Both the position numbers and the translations under genes were made by a program. Positions 25,669 through 34,634 of a stretch of DNA of 64,000 nucleotides are shown here, piece by piece (within the stretch, counting starts at the first letter, position 1; every line of letters begins with the position of its first letter). The stretch spans positions 1 to 64,000 of the forward strand of contig NZ_BOMV01000005.1 in the NCBI RefSeq assembly GCF_016862375.1. Reading direction: 5' to 3'. The DNA is from Paractinoplanes rishiriensis (GTDB lineage Bacteria > Actinomycetota > Actinomycetes > Mycobacteriales > Micromonosporaceae). The notes beneath the pieces were generated by a model that was given only the letters and a program-made list of their open reading frames with translations, was not told where the DNA came from and ran no database searches.

Positions 25669-25682
25669 CCGAGGAGACCGAG

Positions 25683-26375
25683 ATGCCGTTCATCAAGGCC
25701 GGGGACGGATACCTGACCGTCTTCAACATGTTCACCTGCGACACCCCGCAGGACCAGGACCGGATCGTCGACGAGATGAAGGACATCGTCAACAACGCCG
25801 ACTATCCCGGGTGGATCTCGTCCACCGTGCACGCCGGCGTGGACTCCCCCGGCACCGCCAACTACATCCAGTGGCGCAGCCTCGAGGACCTGCAGGCCCG
25901 GTATGCCGGTGCCCGCTACCAGAACGTCACGGTTCCGCTGTTCCAGCAGATCTCCACCTCGGTGGCGCTGCTCAAGACCGAGGTGGTGTTCAGCCAGCAC
26001 CACCCGGACCTAAACCGGATCGAGATCTCGCCGCAGCGCGACGACTACACGGTCATCATCATCATGGACGTCGAGCCGCGGGACCAGGGCGCGCTGGTGG
26101 ATGCGCTGGGCCGGCCCGACGAGTGGCTGATGACGGTGCCCGGCTACCGCTCACACGCGCTGTGCCGGGGCATCGACGGCAAATTCGTGGTGCTGTACGC
26201 GCAATGGGACTCCAAGGAGCACTACGACGTGTTCCACCACCTGCCCGAGTCGGCACGGCCGGCGGACGTCCGCGAGGCGCGGGCGTTCAGCGACACGATC
26301 GTCACGCGGCGGCAGGCAAACACCTACCGGGCCGTGCACACCAGGTCCGCGGTGCCGGCCGGACGCGCCGGATGA
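25683..26375 (+). CDS. Two-domain ABM-superfamily oxygenase, JadG/AlpJ/GilOII-like candidate
   Basis: A 230-residue protein made of two ferredoxin-like ABM domains (about 1-105 and 115-225); the second ends in YDVFHHLPESARPADVREAR and NTYRAVHTRS. ABM enzymes of about 110 residues oxidise anthrones to quinones. The doubled form of about 230-250 residues is that of the atypical-angucycline B-ring-cleaving oxygenases JadG, GilOII and AlpJ, which use reduced flavin. The family is clear. The assignment to the ring-opening subgroup rests on length, remembered similarity (ISSTVHAGVDSPGTANYIQW region) and the jadomycin-like context. GAGGAG precedes the ATG. Confidence 0.75.
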   Translation: MPFIKAGDGYLTVFNMFTCDTPQDQDRIVDEMKDIVNNADYPGWISSTVHAGVDSPGTANYIQWRSLEDLQARYAGARYQNVTVPLFQQISTSVALLKTEVVFSQHHPDLNRIEISPQRDDYTVIIIMDVEPRDQGALVDALGRPDEWLMTVPGYRSHALCRGIDGKFVVLYAQWDSKEHYDVFHHLPESARPADVREARAFSDTIVTRRQANTYRAVHTRSAVPAGRAG

Positions 26376-26385
26376 AGGGGAAACG

Positions 26386-26808
26386 ATGACCGGACAGACC
26401 GACCGGGACGTGCTCGAGCGGGCCATCGAGCTGATCAATGCCGGCGAGGTGGCCGAGGGCGTCACCGCGCTGTTCGCGGAGGACGCCGTCGACCACGATC
26501 CCGCGCCCGGTCAGGGCGCCGGCCGGGCCGGTTTCCTGGCCTTCTTCGGCACCCTCACGACGGCCTTCCCGGACCTGCGCCTGACGCCGCGGCATCTGAC
26601 CGCCGGCGACGGGCACGTGTCGCTGGCCTTCACCGTGTCCGGCACGCACCTGGGTGACTTCAACGGGATTCCGCCGTCCGGGCGGTCCTTCAAGGTCAGC
26701 GGGGTGGAGATCTTCCGCTTCACCGCCGGCCGGGTCGCCGAACGCTGGGGACTGACCGACGACATGGGAATCCTCGGTCAGCTGGGCCTTCTCCCGGAGG
26801 ATCACTAG
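26386..26808 (+). CDS. SnoaL-like polyketide cyclase family protein
   Basis: A 140-residue NTF2-fold protein with the SnoaL pattern: VLERAIELINAGEVAEGVTALFAEDAVDHDP, FGTLTTAFPDLRLTPRHL and GVEIFRFTAGRVAERWGLTDDMG. SnoaL proteins catalyse aldol ring closure in anthracyclines, and relatives act as hydroxylases or unknown tailoring enzymes in other aromatic pathways. The conserved His/Asp residues of the pocket are present. It ends in TAG overlapping the GTG of the ferredoxin reductase. A cyclase role in an angucycline-type pathway is not obligatory, so an unusual ring closure is possible. Confidence 0.8.
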   Translation: MTGQTDRDVLERAIELINAGEVAEGVTALFAEDAVDHDPAPGQGAGRAGFLAFFGTLTTAFPDLRLTPRHLTAGDGHVSLAFTVSGTHLGDFNGIPPSGRSFKVSGVEIFRFTAGRVAERWGLTDDMGILGQLGLLPEDH

Positions 26809-28028
26809 TGGTCCGCGCCGGCCTGGTCGTCGTCGGTGCCTCCTTGGCCGGGTTGCGAGCGGTGGAGGCCGCACGCCTGGCCGGCCACCGGGGCCCGGTC
26901 ACCCTGGTCGGCGCCGAGCCGCATCTGCCGTACGACCGGCCCCCGCTGTCGAAGGAGTTTCTCGGCCTGCCGGGCGGCGCCGTGCCCACCTTCCACAACG
27001 CCGTTGCCCTGACCCGCGAACTCGGTGCCGACCTGCGCCTCGGCTCGCCGGCGACCGCCCTGGACGTCGACGAACAGACGATCGAGGTGGCCGGCTCGAC
27101 GATCCGCTACGACGCCCTGGTGCTCGCCACCGGCGCCGCCGCCCGCACCCTGCCGGGCACCACCCACCTGAGCGGCGTGCACACGCTGCGCGGGCTGGAC
27201 GACGCCCGGGCCATCCGGGCGGCGCTGCTGCCGGGGACGCGGGTGGTCGTCGTCGGTGCGGGTTTCATCGGGGCCGAGGTGGCCTACGCCGCCCGCCGCC
27301 GCGGCCTGGCGGTGACCGTGGTGGAGGCCGCCGCGGCGCCGATGGTCCGGGCGGTCGGCGACCGGTTCGGTGCCGTGCTGGGCGAGGTGCTCCGGCGCGA
27401 CGGCATCGATCTGCGCTGCGGCGCCGGGGTCGACATGTTCGAGGGCGACGGGCGGGTCCGCGCCGTCCGGTTGACCGACGGCGGCGTGCTGCCCGCAGAC
27501 CTCGTCGTGCTCGGGGTCGGCGCCGCACCGGCGACCGGCTGGCTGGCCACCAGCGGGCTCAAGCTCGACGACGGCGTGGTGTGCGACGAAAATCTGCACG
27601 CCGGTGCACCCGGCGTCTACGCCGCCGGCGACGTGGTCCGCTGGTTCAACCCGGTGTTCGGCCAGACCATGCGCCTGGAGAACTGGACGACCGCCGCCGA
27701 ACAGGCGGTCGTCGCGGCACGCAACGCCGTGGATCCGGCCGCGGCCCGGCCGTGCGCCACGGTGCCGTATTTCTGGTCGGACTGGAACGGGCGCCGCGTG
27801 CAGTTCGTCGGCGTGCCGGAAGCGGACGAGACGGTACTGGTCGACGGCGACCCGGGCGGGGACACGTTTCTCGCGGTGTACCGCCGCGAGGACCGGCTGG
27901 TCGGCGCCCTGGGACTGGGCCAACGGCGGGCGGTGATGGCGCTGCGCGCGGCGATCGCACGCGGCACGCGGTGGGCGCCGGCGCTGCGCGGACTGCGTGC
28001 TCAGCCGGGTGGAGCCGGCCCAGGCTGA
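26808..28028 (+). CDS. FAD-dependent ferredoxin reductase
   Basis: A 406-residue pyridine-nucleotide-disulphide-type reductase. FAD site VVVGASLAGLRAVEAARLAG at the N-terminus, PYDRPPLSKEFL, the NAD(P) site VVVVGAGFIGAEVAYAARRRG at about 145, and the second FAD motif GVYAAGDVVRW. The C-terminal reductase domain has PYFWSDWNGRRVQFVG, the mark of oxygenase-coupled ferredoxin reductases. It begins with GTG overlapping the preceding TAG. It reduces the cluster ferredoxin for the P450. The last bases overlap the convergent XRE gene. Confidence 0.92.
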   Translation: MVRAGLVVVGASLAGLRAVEAARLAGHRGPVTLVGAEPHLPYDRPPLSKEFLGLPGGAVPTFHNAVALTRELGADLRLGSPATALDVDEQTIEVAGSTIRYDALVLATGAAARTLPGTTHLSGVHTLRGLDDARAIRAALLPGTRVVVVGAGFIGAEVAYAARRRGLAVTVVEAAAAPMVRAVGDRFGAVLGEVLRRDGIDLRCGAGVDMFEGDGRVRAVRLTDGGVLPADLVVLGVGAAPATGWLATSGLKLDDGVVCDENLHAGAPGVYAAGDVVRWFNPVFGQTMRLENWTTAAEQAVVAARNAVDPAAARPCATVPYFWSDWNGRRVQFVGVPEADETVLVDGDPGGDTFLAVYRREDRLVGALGLGQRRAVMALRAAIARGTRWAPALRGLRAQPGGAGPG

Positions 28029-28864
28029 GAGTGCACGGCCGCGTCCGGTTCGATCCCGAGTTTGGCGAGGGCCGCGCGCGACGTGTCGTCGGCCGGGAAC
28101 AGCACCACCAGGCGCAGGTCCGGATCGGACAGTTGCAGCATCTCGAACGCCAGCCGGACGGGGCCCACCTCGGGATGGTTCAACTGGCGGACACCCGCGC
28201 GCCGGCCACCGAGCGGGCGGCGCCGCCACCGTTCGCTGAACGCCGGCCCGGCGGCGCGGGACAGCCGGTCGGCGAAGCTGTCCACGGCCTGACCGTCCCA
28301 GCGCAACTGGTACAGGTCGGCGACGTGCTCGTCGGCCACCTGTTCCCAGTCCGGATAGGCGGTGCGGGCCCGCTCGTCGACGAACGTGTACCAGACCACG
28401 TTGGGTTCGTCGCCGTCCAGGACGCCGAGCGGGCCGACCAGCCGGCCGTATCCCTGGGTCCAGGCCAGCAGGTCGGCGAGCGGGTTCACCACGAACGCGG
28501 GCGCGGGCTCCAGCTGCCGCAGGACAGCCTGAATCCCGGGGCGCACCGTTCGCGAGATGCGGCGCTCCCGCGGCGCCAGCTCGGCACCGGCGATGACCGC
28601 GGCGAGCCGGTGCAGGTGCTCGGTGTCCTGGGCGCCCAGCCGCAGGGCCTCGGCGAGAGCACTGAGGATCTTGGCCGAGGGACGGGTGTCCCGGCCCTGC
28701 TCCAGCCGGGCCAGGTATTCGACGCTGACCCCGGCCAGGGTGGCCAGCTCGGCCCGGCGCAGTCCCGGGGTGCGCCGGCCGGTGTGCGCCGGGAGCCCGA
28801 CGTCGGCCGGCGTCACCGCCTCACGCCGGCTCCGCAGGAAGGCGCCGAGCTCGTCTTCCCTCAT
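28001..28864 (-). CDS. XRE-family regulator with MmyB-like ligand-binding domain
   Basis: A 287-residue protein. XRE HTH at about residues 5-70 (GLRRAELATLAGVSVEYLARLEQGRD), then an MmyB-like PAS-type ligand domain (PAFVVNPLADLLAWTQGYGRLVGP, NVVWYTFVDERAR, VGPVRLAFEMLQLSDPDLRLVVL). Such regulators sit beside drug exporters and oxidoreductases and bind small hydrophobic ligands or fatty acids. It is divergent from the MFS exporter with a 130-bp gap, so it probably controls export of the cluster product. Confidence 0.9.
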   Translation of the reverse strand: MREDELGAFLRSRREAVTPADVGLPAHTGRRTPGLRRAELATLAGVSVEYLARLEQGRDTRPSAKILSALAEALRLGAQDTEHLHRLAAVIAGAELAPRERRISRTVRPGIQAVLRQLEPAPAFVVNPLADLLAWTQGYGRLVGPLGVLDGDEPNVVWYTFVDERARTAYPDWEQVADEHVADLYQLRWDGQAVDSFADRLSRAAGPAFSERWRRRPLGGRRAGVRQLNHPEVGPVRLAFEMLQLSDPDLRLVVLFPADDTSRAALAKLGIEPDAAVHSQPGPAPPG

Positions 28865-28994
28865 GCCGCCCAGTATGCCAGCGGTCCGGCGAGGGTGGCC
28901 CCACCAGGGATACGACCAGCACGGTCTCCCTCACCGCCCGAACCGCTTCCAGAATGGGCTCCGTCGGTTCCGCCACCTCCCCGCGAAGGACGTC

Positions 28995-30518
28995 ATGACG
29001 CCCACGAAGACCTCCTCCCCGCCGAGGGCCGGCCGGCGCGAATGGCTGGGCCTGGGCATGCTGGCGCTGCCCGCCCTGCTGACCTCGATGGACCTCACCG
29101 TGCTGCACCTGGCCGCCCCCGCGATCAGCGCGGACCTGTGGCCCAGCGCGGCCCAGCTGCTGTGGATCGTCGACATCTACGGCTTCATGATCGCCGGGTT
29201 CCTGATCACCATGGGAACGCTGGGCGACCGCATCGGCCGCCGCCGGCTGCTGCTGATCGGCGCGGCCGCGTTCGGCGTGGCGTCGGTCATCGCGGCGTTC
29301 TCCACCAGCGCCGAGATGCTGATCGCCGCGCGGGCCCTGCTGGGCATCGCCGGTGCCACCCTCGCACCGTCCACCGTGGCGCTGATCCGCAACATGTTCC
29401 ACGACCCGGCGCAGCGTTCCACCGCGATCTCGATCTGGTTCATGAGCTTCATGACCGGCTCGGCGATCGGGCCGCTGATCGGCGGCGCGCTGCTCGAGGT
29501 GGCGTGGTGGGGAGCGACGTTCCTGATCGGCGTGCCGGTGATGGCGCTGCTGCTGGTGTTCGGCCCCCGCGTGCTGCCGGAATACCGGGACCCGCGGCCC
29601 GGGCGCCTGGACCTGCCCGGCGCACTCACCGCCCTGACCGGCGTCCTGTGCACCCTGTACGGCCTCAAGCACGTCGCCGAGCACGGATTCGCCCTGCTGC
29701 CCGTGCTCGTGGGCGCCGCCGGCCTGCTCTTCGGGGTGCTGTTCGTGGTGCGGCAGCGGCGGGCGGCGGCCCCGCTCATCGACCTGAACCTGTTCCGGCT
29801 GCGTACGGCCAGCGTCTCGGTGCTCGCCCTGACCGTGGCGGCGGTCGCGGTCGGCGGGGTCGGCTACCTGAGCTCCCTCTACCTGCAGATGGTGGCCGGC
29901 CAGTCACCGATCATGGCCGGGGTGTGGATGGTGCCGCCGCTGCTGACCGGCATCCTCACGACGCTGGTGACCCCGGTGATCGGCCGGCGGGTGCGTCCCG
30001 GCGTCAAGATCGCCACCGGGCTGTCCGTCGGCGGGATCGGCTTGCTGGTGGTGACCCAGGTCCACGGCGCCACCGATCCGGGCTGGGTGATCGGCGGGCT
30101 GGTGCTGCTGTTCGGCGGCATCATGCCGGTGCTGGCGCTGGGGGTGGACGTCGTGGTGAGCGCCGCACCGCCGGAACGCACCGGGGCCGCGTCCGCAATC
30201 ACCGAGACCGCCCAGGAGCTGGGCATCGCGCTGGGCATCGCGCTCCTGGGCAGCCTGTCCACCGCGGTCTACCGCCATCAGGTCTCCGGCCTGCTGCCGG
30301 AGTACGTCCCGGCGGAGGCGGCGGAGGCCGCGCAGTCCACCCTCGGCGGCGCCGGCGGGGTCGCCGATCAGTTGCCGGCCGGCTTCCTGGAGACGGCGGG
30401 CTTAGCCTTCACCGACGGCCTCCGGCTGACCGCGGCCGTCGGTGCCGTGCTGCTGCTGGCCACCGCCGCCGTCGCGGGCGTCGTCCTGCGCCACACCACG
30501 ATCTCCGAACACCGTTAG
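28995..30518 (+). CDS. MFS exporter, DHA2 (14-TMS) family
   Basis: A 507-residue membrane transporter with about 14 hydrophobic helices. Motif A is GTLGDRIGRRRLLLIG after helix 2, and motif C is in helix 5 (MTGSAIGPLIGGALLE). The start LPALLTSMDLTVLHLAAPAI is the usual DHA2 first helix (motif D1). AAGGA precedes the ATG at 28995. Proton-driven efflux of the finished polyketide and self-resistance is the expected role, as for LanJ/LndJ/JadL in angucycline clusters. Followed by a hairpin. Confidence 0.9.
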   Translation: MTPTKTSSPPRAGRREWLGLGMLALPALLTSMDLTVLHLAAPAISADLWPSAAQLLWIVDIYGFMIAGFLITMGTLGDRIGRRRLLLIGAAAFGVASVIAAFSTSAEMLIAARALLGIAGATLAPSTVALIRNMFHDPAQRSTAISIWFMSFMTGSAIGPLIGGALLEVAWWGATFLIGVPVMALLLVFGPRVLPEYRDPRPGRLDLPGALTALTGVLCTLYGLKHVAEHGFALLPVLVGAAGLLFGVLFVVRQRRAAAPLIDLNLFRLRTASVSVLALTVAAVAVGGVGYLSSLYLQMVAGQSPIMAGVWMVPPLLTGILTTLVTPVIGRRVRPGVKIATGLSVGGIGLLVVTQVHGATDPGWVIGGLVLLFGGIMPVLALGVDVVVSAAPPERTGAASAITETAQELGIALGIALLGSLSTAVYRHQVSGLLPEYVPAEAAEAAQSTLGGAGGVADQLPAGFLETAGLAFTDGLRLTAAVGAVLLLATAAVAGVVLRHTTISEHR

Positions 30519-30524
30519 AGAGCT

Positions 30525-30559
30525 GCCCGGACCGGGGTCTGCGCGACTCCGGTCCGGGC
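30525..30559 (+). terminator. Hairpin terminator after the MFS exporter
   Basis: A perfect 11-bp stem GCCCGGACCGG/CCGGTCCGGGC with a 13-base loop, 7 bp after the stop. Confidence 0.8.
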
Positions 30560-30606
30560 CGCAGTCCTGGCCCCGCACCGTGTGCCGAGCGGGCTGCCGC
30601 GCAAAC

Positions 30607-31026
30607 TCAGCGCGCGACGGCCACCGGCGGCTCGCCCGTCTGCCAGATCAACCGGAAGGACAGCCGCTGCAACCGCCAGCCCTCGGCGGTGCGGCGGGCC
30701 TCGCCGTGCGCCGCGGTTCCGGTGGTGAACAGCGAGCCGGACGGCAACACCTGGGTGGAGATCAGGCTGGCCCGCAGGATGGCCCGGTCGCCGTCGAGGT
30801 CGACCACCGCCGGTGAGTTCAGGTGCTGGGTCCGGGTGAACTTCGCCATCGCCGCGCGGTGAAAACCGGCCAGCCCGGCACGGCCCTCATGGCGGCCCAC
30901 CGGGAACTCCACCACCGCGTCCGCGGTGAACAGCGCCGCCGCCCAACGCTCGTCGCACCCGCCCTCGTCGAGCCCGGTGAGATAGCGGTCGAGCAGTGTG
31001 CCCACTTCGGTGCCGGGCGTCTGCAT
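30607..31026 (-). CDS. NTF2/SnoaL-like small protein
   Basis: A 139-residue NTF2-fold protein (SnoaL_4-like): VGTLLDRYLTGLDEGGCDERWAALFT-type helices followed by EFPVGRHEGRAGLAGFHRAAM and strands ending RLQRLSFRLIWQTGEPP. GGGAGA upstream of the ATG at 31026 decides the start over an ATG 48 bp earlier. Jadomycin clusters contain an NTF2-like protein (JadX) of unclear, possibly regulatory or flux-related role, and this may be its counterpart. Divergent from the PKS operon, sharing the promoter region with the direct repeats. Confidence 0.78.
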   Translation of the reverse strand: MQTPGTEVGTLLDRYLTGLDEGGCDERWAAALFTADAVVEFPVGRHEGRAGLAGFHRAAMAKFTRTQHLNSPAVVDLDGDRAILRASLISTQVLPSGSLFTTGTAAHGEARRTAEGWRLQRLSFRLIWQTGEPPVAVAR

Positions 31027-31103
31027 AATCGTCTCCCTGCCCTCGGTGACGTCGTCGATCGCAGGCTCGTTCATTACCGGTCCGTATTCAAGTCCGGGCG
31101 CAC

Positions 31104-31131
31104 TCCTTGACCGTTCCTTGACATTCCTGAC
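31104..31131. promoter_or_regulatory. Phased direct repeats before the PKS operon
   Basis: TCCTTGAC (31104-31111), TCCTTGAC (31115-31122) and TCCTGAC (31125-31131) start 11 and 10 bases apart, one helical turn, in the 239-bp gap between the NTF2-like gene and the biotin carboxylase gene. OmpR-type and SARP activators bind such direct repeats. No good -10 box is seen, which fits activator dependence. Candidate target of the response regulator at 18351. Confidence 0.55.
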
Positions 31132-31265
31132 GCGATTCTGCGGGGGGTTGGCAAACAACTGACCCTTCCTGGAAAAGCCGGTATTGAACGGTCCTGCCGA
31201 AGTCGAGAAATATGGTTCCCGAAGCCGTTTTCCGCCGGCACAGTCGCGCATCGAGGAGGCCGAAC

Positions 31266-33014
31266 TTGCGTAAGGTGCTCATCGCCAACCGCGGCGAGAT
31301 CGCGGTTCGGGTGGCCCGGGCCTGCCGGGACACCGGGCGGATCGCCGTGGCCGTGTACGCCGATCCGGACCGCGACGCCCCGCACGTACGCGCCGCGGAC
31401 GAGGCGTACGCCCTCGGCGGTGACACCCCGGCCACGAGTTACCTGGACATCGCCAAGCTGCTCGACGCCGCGGCCCGCGCGGACGCCGACGCGGTGCACC
31501 CGGGCTACGGCTTCCTGTCGGAGAACGCCGACTTCGCCCGCGCCGTCCTGGCGGCCGGACTGGTGTGGATCGGGCCGCCGCCGGCGGCGATCGACGCGCT
31601 GGGCGACAAGGTCACTGCCCGGCACATCGCACAGCGCGTGGGCGCACCCCTGGTGGTGGGCACCCCCGACCCGGTCGCCGGGCCGCAGGAGGCGGTCGCC
31701 TTCGCCGAGGAGCACGGCCTGCCGATCGCCATCAAGGCGGCGTTCGGCGGCGGCGGCCGCGGGCTGAAGGTGGCCCGGACCCTCGCCGAGATCCCGGATC
31801 TGTTCGCGTCGGCACAGCGGGAGGCGGTGACCGCCTTCGGCCGCGGCGAGTGTTTCGTCGAGCGGTACCTGGACCGTCCGCGGCACGTGGAGACGCAGTG
31901 CCTGGCCGACGCGCACGGCGCGGTCGTGGTGGTGTCCACCCGCGACTGCTCGCTCCAGCGCCGGCACCAGAAGCTGGTCGAGGAGGCGCCCGCGCCGTTC
32001 CTGACCGCCGGGCAGAACGCGCAGCTGTACGAGTCGTCCAAGGCGATCCTCCGGGCGGCCGGCTATGTCGGCGCGGGCACCTGCGAGTTCCTGGTCGCCG
32101 CCGACGGCACCATCTCGTTCCTCGAGGTCAACACCCGGTTGCAGGTCGAGCACCCGGTCACCGAGGAGGTCACCGGTCTCGACCTGGTCCGCGAGCAGTT
32201 CCGGATCGCCGAGGGCGAGCACCTCGGCTACCCGGACCCGCTGGTACGCGGCCACTCGATCGAGTTCCGGATCAACGCCGAGGACCCCGGCCGCGGGTTC
32301 CTGCCCGGTCCGGGCGTCGTCGGCGCGGTGGTCGTTCCCGGCGGTCCGGGCGTACGCCTCGACTCCGGCGCCGAGACCGGCACGGAGATCGGTCCGGCCT
32401 GGGACTCGATGCTGGCCAAGCTGATCGTCACCGGCTCCGACCGGGAACACGCGCTGCTCCGGGCCGCGCGCGCCCTGGCCGAGATGCGGGTGGACGGGCT
32501 GGCCACCACCCTGCCGTTCCACCGGGCCGTGGTCACCGATCCCGCCTTCACCGGCGCACCGTTCACGGTGCACACCCGGTGGATCGAAACGGAGTTCGCC
32601 GGCGGGCTGGCACCGTTCGACGGCGGAGCCGCGGACCCTCCGGTCGGCAGCGCGCGGGAGACCGTGGTGGTCGAGGTGGGCGGCAAACGCATCGAGGTGT
32701 CGCTGCCGTCCGAGCTGGGCGGGCCGGCGGCCCGGCCAGCGGCGAGCACCGCCCGGCCGGTCCGTGCCGCGAGCCGGCGGGCGGCCACCTCCGGTGACGC
32801 GGTCGTCACGCCGATGCAGGGAACGATCGTCAAGGTCGCCGTTCAGGACGGGCAGGCGGTCGCGGCCGGCGACGTGATCGTCGTTCTGGAGGCCATGAAG
32901 ATGGAGCAGTCGCTGACCGCCCACAAAGCCGGCGCGATCGTCGGGCTGAATGCCGAAATCGGCCGCGTGGTAAACAGCGGAACCACTGTCTGCGACATCA
33001 AGGCGCTGCCGTGA
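31266..33014 (+). CDS. Acyl-CoA carboxylase alpha subunit (biotin carboxylase + BCCP), JadJ-like
   Basis: A 582-residue protein. The biotin-carboxylase domain (1-445) has [34 protein letters not shown], the ATP-grasp loop [11 protein letters not shown] and [19 protein letters not shown] variable linker follows, then a biotinyl domain with EAMKMEQ (biotin Lys545). The start is a TTG at 31266 with GAGGAGG upstream; the conserved [11 protein letters not shown] start coincides with it. It carboxylates biotin for the beta subunit at 41667, making malonyl-CoA for the PKS. It lies directly before the TcmI-type cyclase, as jadJ lies before jadI in the jadomycin cluster. Confidence 0.92.
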   Translation: MRKVLIANRGEIAVRVARACRDTGRIAVAVYADPDRDAPHVRAADEAYALGGDTPATSYLDIAKLLDAAARADADAVHPGYGFLSENADFARAVLAAGLVWIGPPPAAIDALGDKVTARHIAQRVGAPLVVGTPDPVAGPQEAVAFAEEHGLPIAIKAAFGGGGRGLKVARTLAEIPDLFASAQREAVTAFGRGECFVERYLDRPRHVETQCLADAHGAVVVVSTRDCSLQRRHQKLVEEAPAPFLTAGQNAQLYESSKAILRAAGYVGAGTCEFLVAADGTISFLEVNTRLQVEHPVTEEVTGLDLVREQFRIAEGEHLGYPDPLVRGHSIEFRINAEDPGRGFLPGPGVVGAVVVPGGPGVRLDSGAETGTEIGPAWDSMLAKLIVTGSDREHALLRAARALAEMRVDGLATTLPFHRAVVTDPAFTGAPFTVHTRWIETEFAGGLAPFDGGAADPPVGSARETVVVEVGGKRIEVSLPSELGGPAARPAASTARPVRAASRRAATSGDAVVTPMQGTIVKVAVQDGQAVAAGDVIVVLEAMKMEQSLTAHKAGAIVGLNAEIGRVVNSGTTVCDIKALP

Positions 33015-33039
33015 AACGGCCCAAGAAAGGACAGTGACA

Positions 33040-33366
33040 ATGCACAGTACGCTCATCGTCGCACGCATGGATCCGGCCGCCGGCCCCGATGTCGCCGCGC
33101 TTTTCGCGGATTTCGACACCACCGACATGCCGCATCGGATGGGGACCCGCCGGCGTCAGTTGTTCGCCTATCGCGGCCTGTATTTCCACCTCCAGGACTT
33201 CGCCGTCGACAACGGCGCCGAAGTGATCGAGCAGGCCAAGACCGACCCACGGTTCGTGCGGATCAGCGAGGACCTCAAGCCGCACATCGAGGCGTACGAC
33301 CCGGCGACGTGGCGGTCCCCGGCGGATGCCATGGCGACCCGCTTCTACGACTGGACCGCCGCATGA
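33040..33366 (+). CDS. TcmI/JadI-type aromatic polyketide cyclase
   Basis: A 108-residue ferredoxin-like cyclase of the polyketide synthesis cyclase family (PF04673). Typical stretches are [27 protein letters not shown] and [19 protein letters not shown]. In angucycline clusters (urdF, lanF, pgaF, jadI) this gene stands directly before KS-alpha and directs folding of the third and fourth rings; the same position here supports that role. ATG preferred; a GTG two codons earlier is possible. Its TGA overlaps the KS-alpha ATG (ATGA). Confidence 0.93.
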   Translation: MHSTLIVARMDPAAGPDVAALFADFDTTDMPHRMGTRRRQLFAYRGLYFHLQDFAVDNGAEVIEQAKTDPRFVRISEDLKPHIEAYDPATWRSPADAMATRFYDWTAA

Positions 33367-34634
33367 CCGGCCGCCGGGTCGTGATCACCGGCGTGGCCGT
33401 CCTGGCTCCGGGCGGGGTCGGTGCGAAGGCGTTCTGGGAACTGCTGGCCGACGGGCGCACCGCCACCCGGCGGATCACCTTCTTCGACCCGGAACCGTTC
33501 CGGTCGCGGGTCGCGGCCGAGATCGACTTCGATCCGGCGGAGCACGGGCTGACCCCGCAGGAGATCCGGCGGATGGACCGGGCCGCCCAGTTCGCCGTGG
33601 TGGCCGCCCGCGACGCGGTGGCGGACAGCGGGATCGAGATCAGCGAGATGGACACCTACCGGGCCGGTGTCACCATCGGCAGCGCGGTCGGCGCCACCAT
33701 GGGCCTGGATGCCGAGTACCGCGTGGTCAGCGACGGCGGCCGCCTGCACCTGGTCGACCACACCTACGCGGTCCCGCACCTCTACAACTACCTCGTGCCC
33801 AGCTCGTTCTCGGCCGAGGTGGCCTGGGCGGTCGGCGCGCAGGGACCGAACACGGTGGTGTCGACCGGCTGCACCTCGGGCATCGACTCGGTCGGCTACG
33901 CGGCCGACCTGATCCGGGAGGGCTCGGCCGACGTCATGGTCGCCGGTTCGTCGGACGCGCCGATCTCCCCGATCACGCTGGCCTGTTTCGACGCGATCAA
34001 GGCGACCACGCCGCGGCACGACGATCCGGCGACCGCCTCGCGGCCGTTCGACGGCACCCGCAACGGGTTCGTCCTCGGCGAGGGGGCGGCGGTGTTCGTG
34101 CTGGAGGAGCTGGAGAGCGCCCGCCGTCGCGGCGCACAGGTGTACGCCGAGATCGCCGGCTACGCCACACGCAGCAACGCGTACCACATGACCGGGCTGC
34201 GGCCGGACGGCATCGAGATGGCGGAGGCCATCCGGGTGGCCCTCGACGAGGCCCGGCTGCCGGCCGAGGCGGTCGACTACATCAACGCCCACGGTTCCGG
34301 CACGAAGCAGAACGACCGGCACGAGACGGCGGCGTTCAAGCGCGGTCTCGGTGCGCACGCCTACGCGACACCGATCAGCTCGATCAAGTCGATGGTCGGG
34401 CACTCTCTCGGCGCCATCGGGTCCATCGAGATCGCCGCGTCGGTGCTGGCCATGAAGTACAACGTGGTGCCGCCCACCGCCAACCTGAACACCCCGGACC
34501 CGCAATGCGACCTCGACTATGTGCCGCGGTCGGCACGCGACCACGTCATCGACACCGTCCTGACGGTCGGCAGCGGCTTCGGTGGCTTCCAGAGCGCCAT
34601 GGTGCTCACCCGCCCCGAACGGAGAACGGCATGA
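33363..34634 (+). CDS. Type II PKS ketosynthase alpha subunit (KS-alpha)
   Basis: A 423-residue ketosynthase that condenses malonyl-ACP units with the CLF partner. Active-site Cys170 in [11 protein letters not shown], His310 in [11 protein letters not shown] and His347 in [13 protein letters not shown]-terminal [17 protein letters not shown] and C-terminal [11 protein letters not shown] are typical. Translationally coupled on both sides (ATGA with the cyclase and with the CLF), which gives equal synthesis of the heterodimer. Confidence 0.97.
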   Translation: MTGRRVVITGVAVLAPGGVGAKAFWELLADGRTATRRITFFDPEPFRSRVAAEIDFDPAEHGLTPQEIRRMDRAAQFAVVAARDAVADSGIEISEMDTYRAGVTIGSAVGATMGLDAEYRVVSDGGRLHLVDHTYAVPHLYNYLVPSSFSAEVAWAVGAQGPNTVVSTGCTSGIDSVGYAADLIREGSADVMVAGSSDAPISPITLACFDAIKATTPRHDDPATASRPFDGTRNGFVLGEGAAVFVLEELESARRRGAQVYAEIAGYATRSNAYHMTGLRPDGIEMAEAIRVALDEARLPAEAVDYINAHGSGTKQNDRHETAAFKRGLGAHAYATPISSIKSMVGHSLGAIGSIEIAASVLAMKYNVVPPTANLNTPDPQCDLDYVPRSARDHVIDTVLTVGSGFGGFQSAMVLTRPERRTA

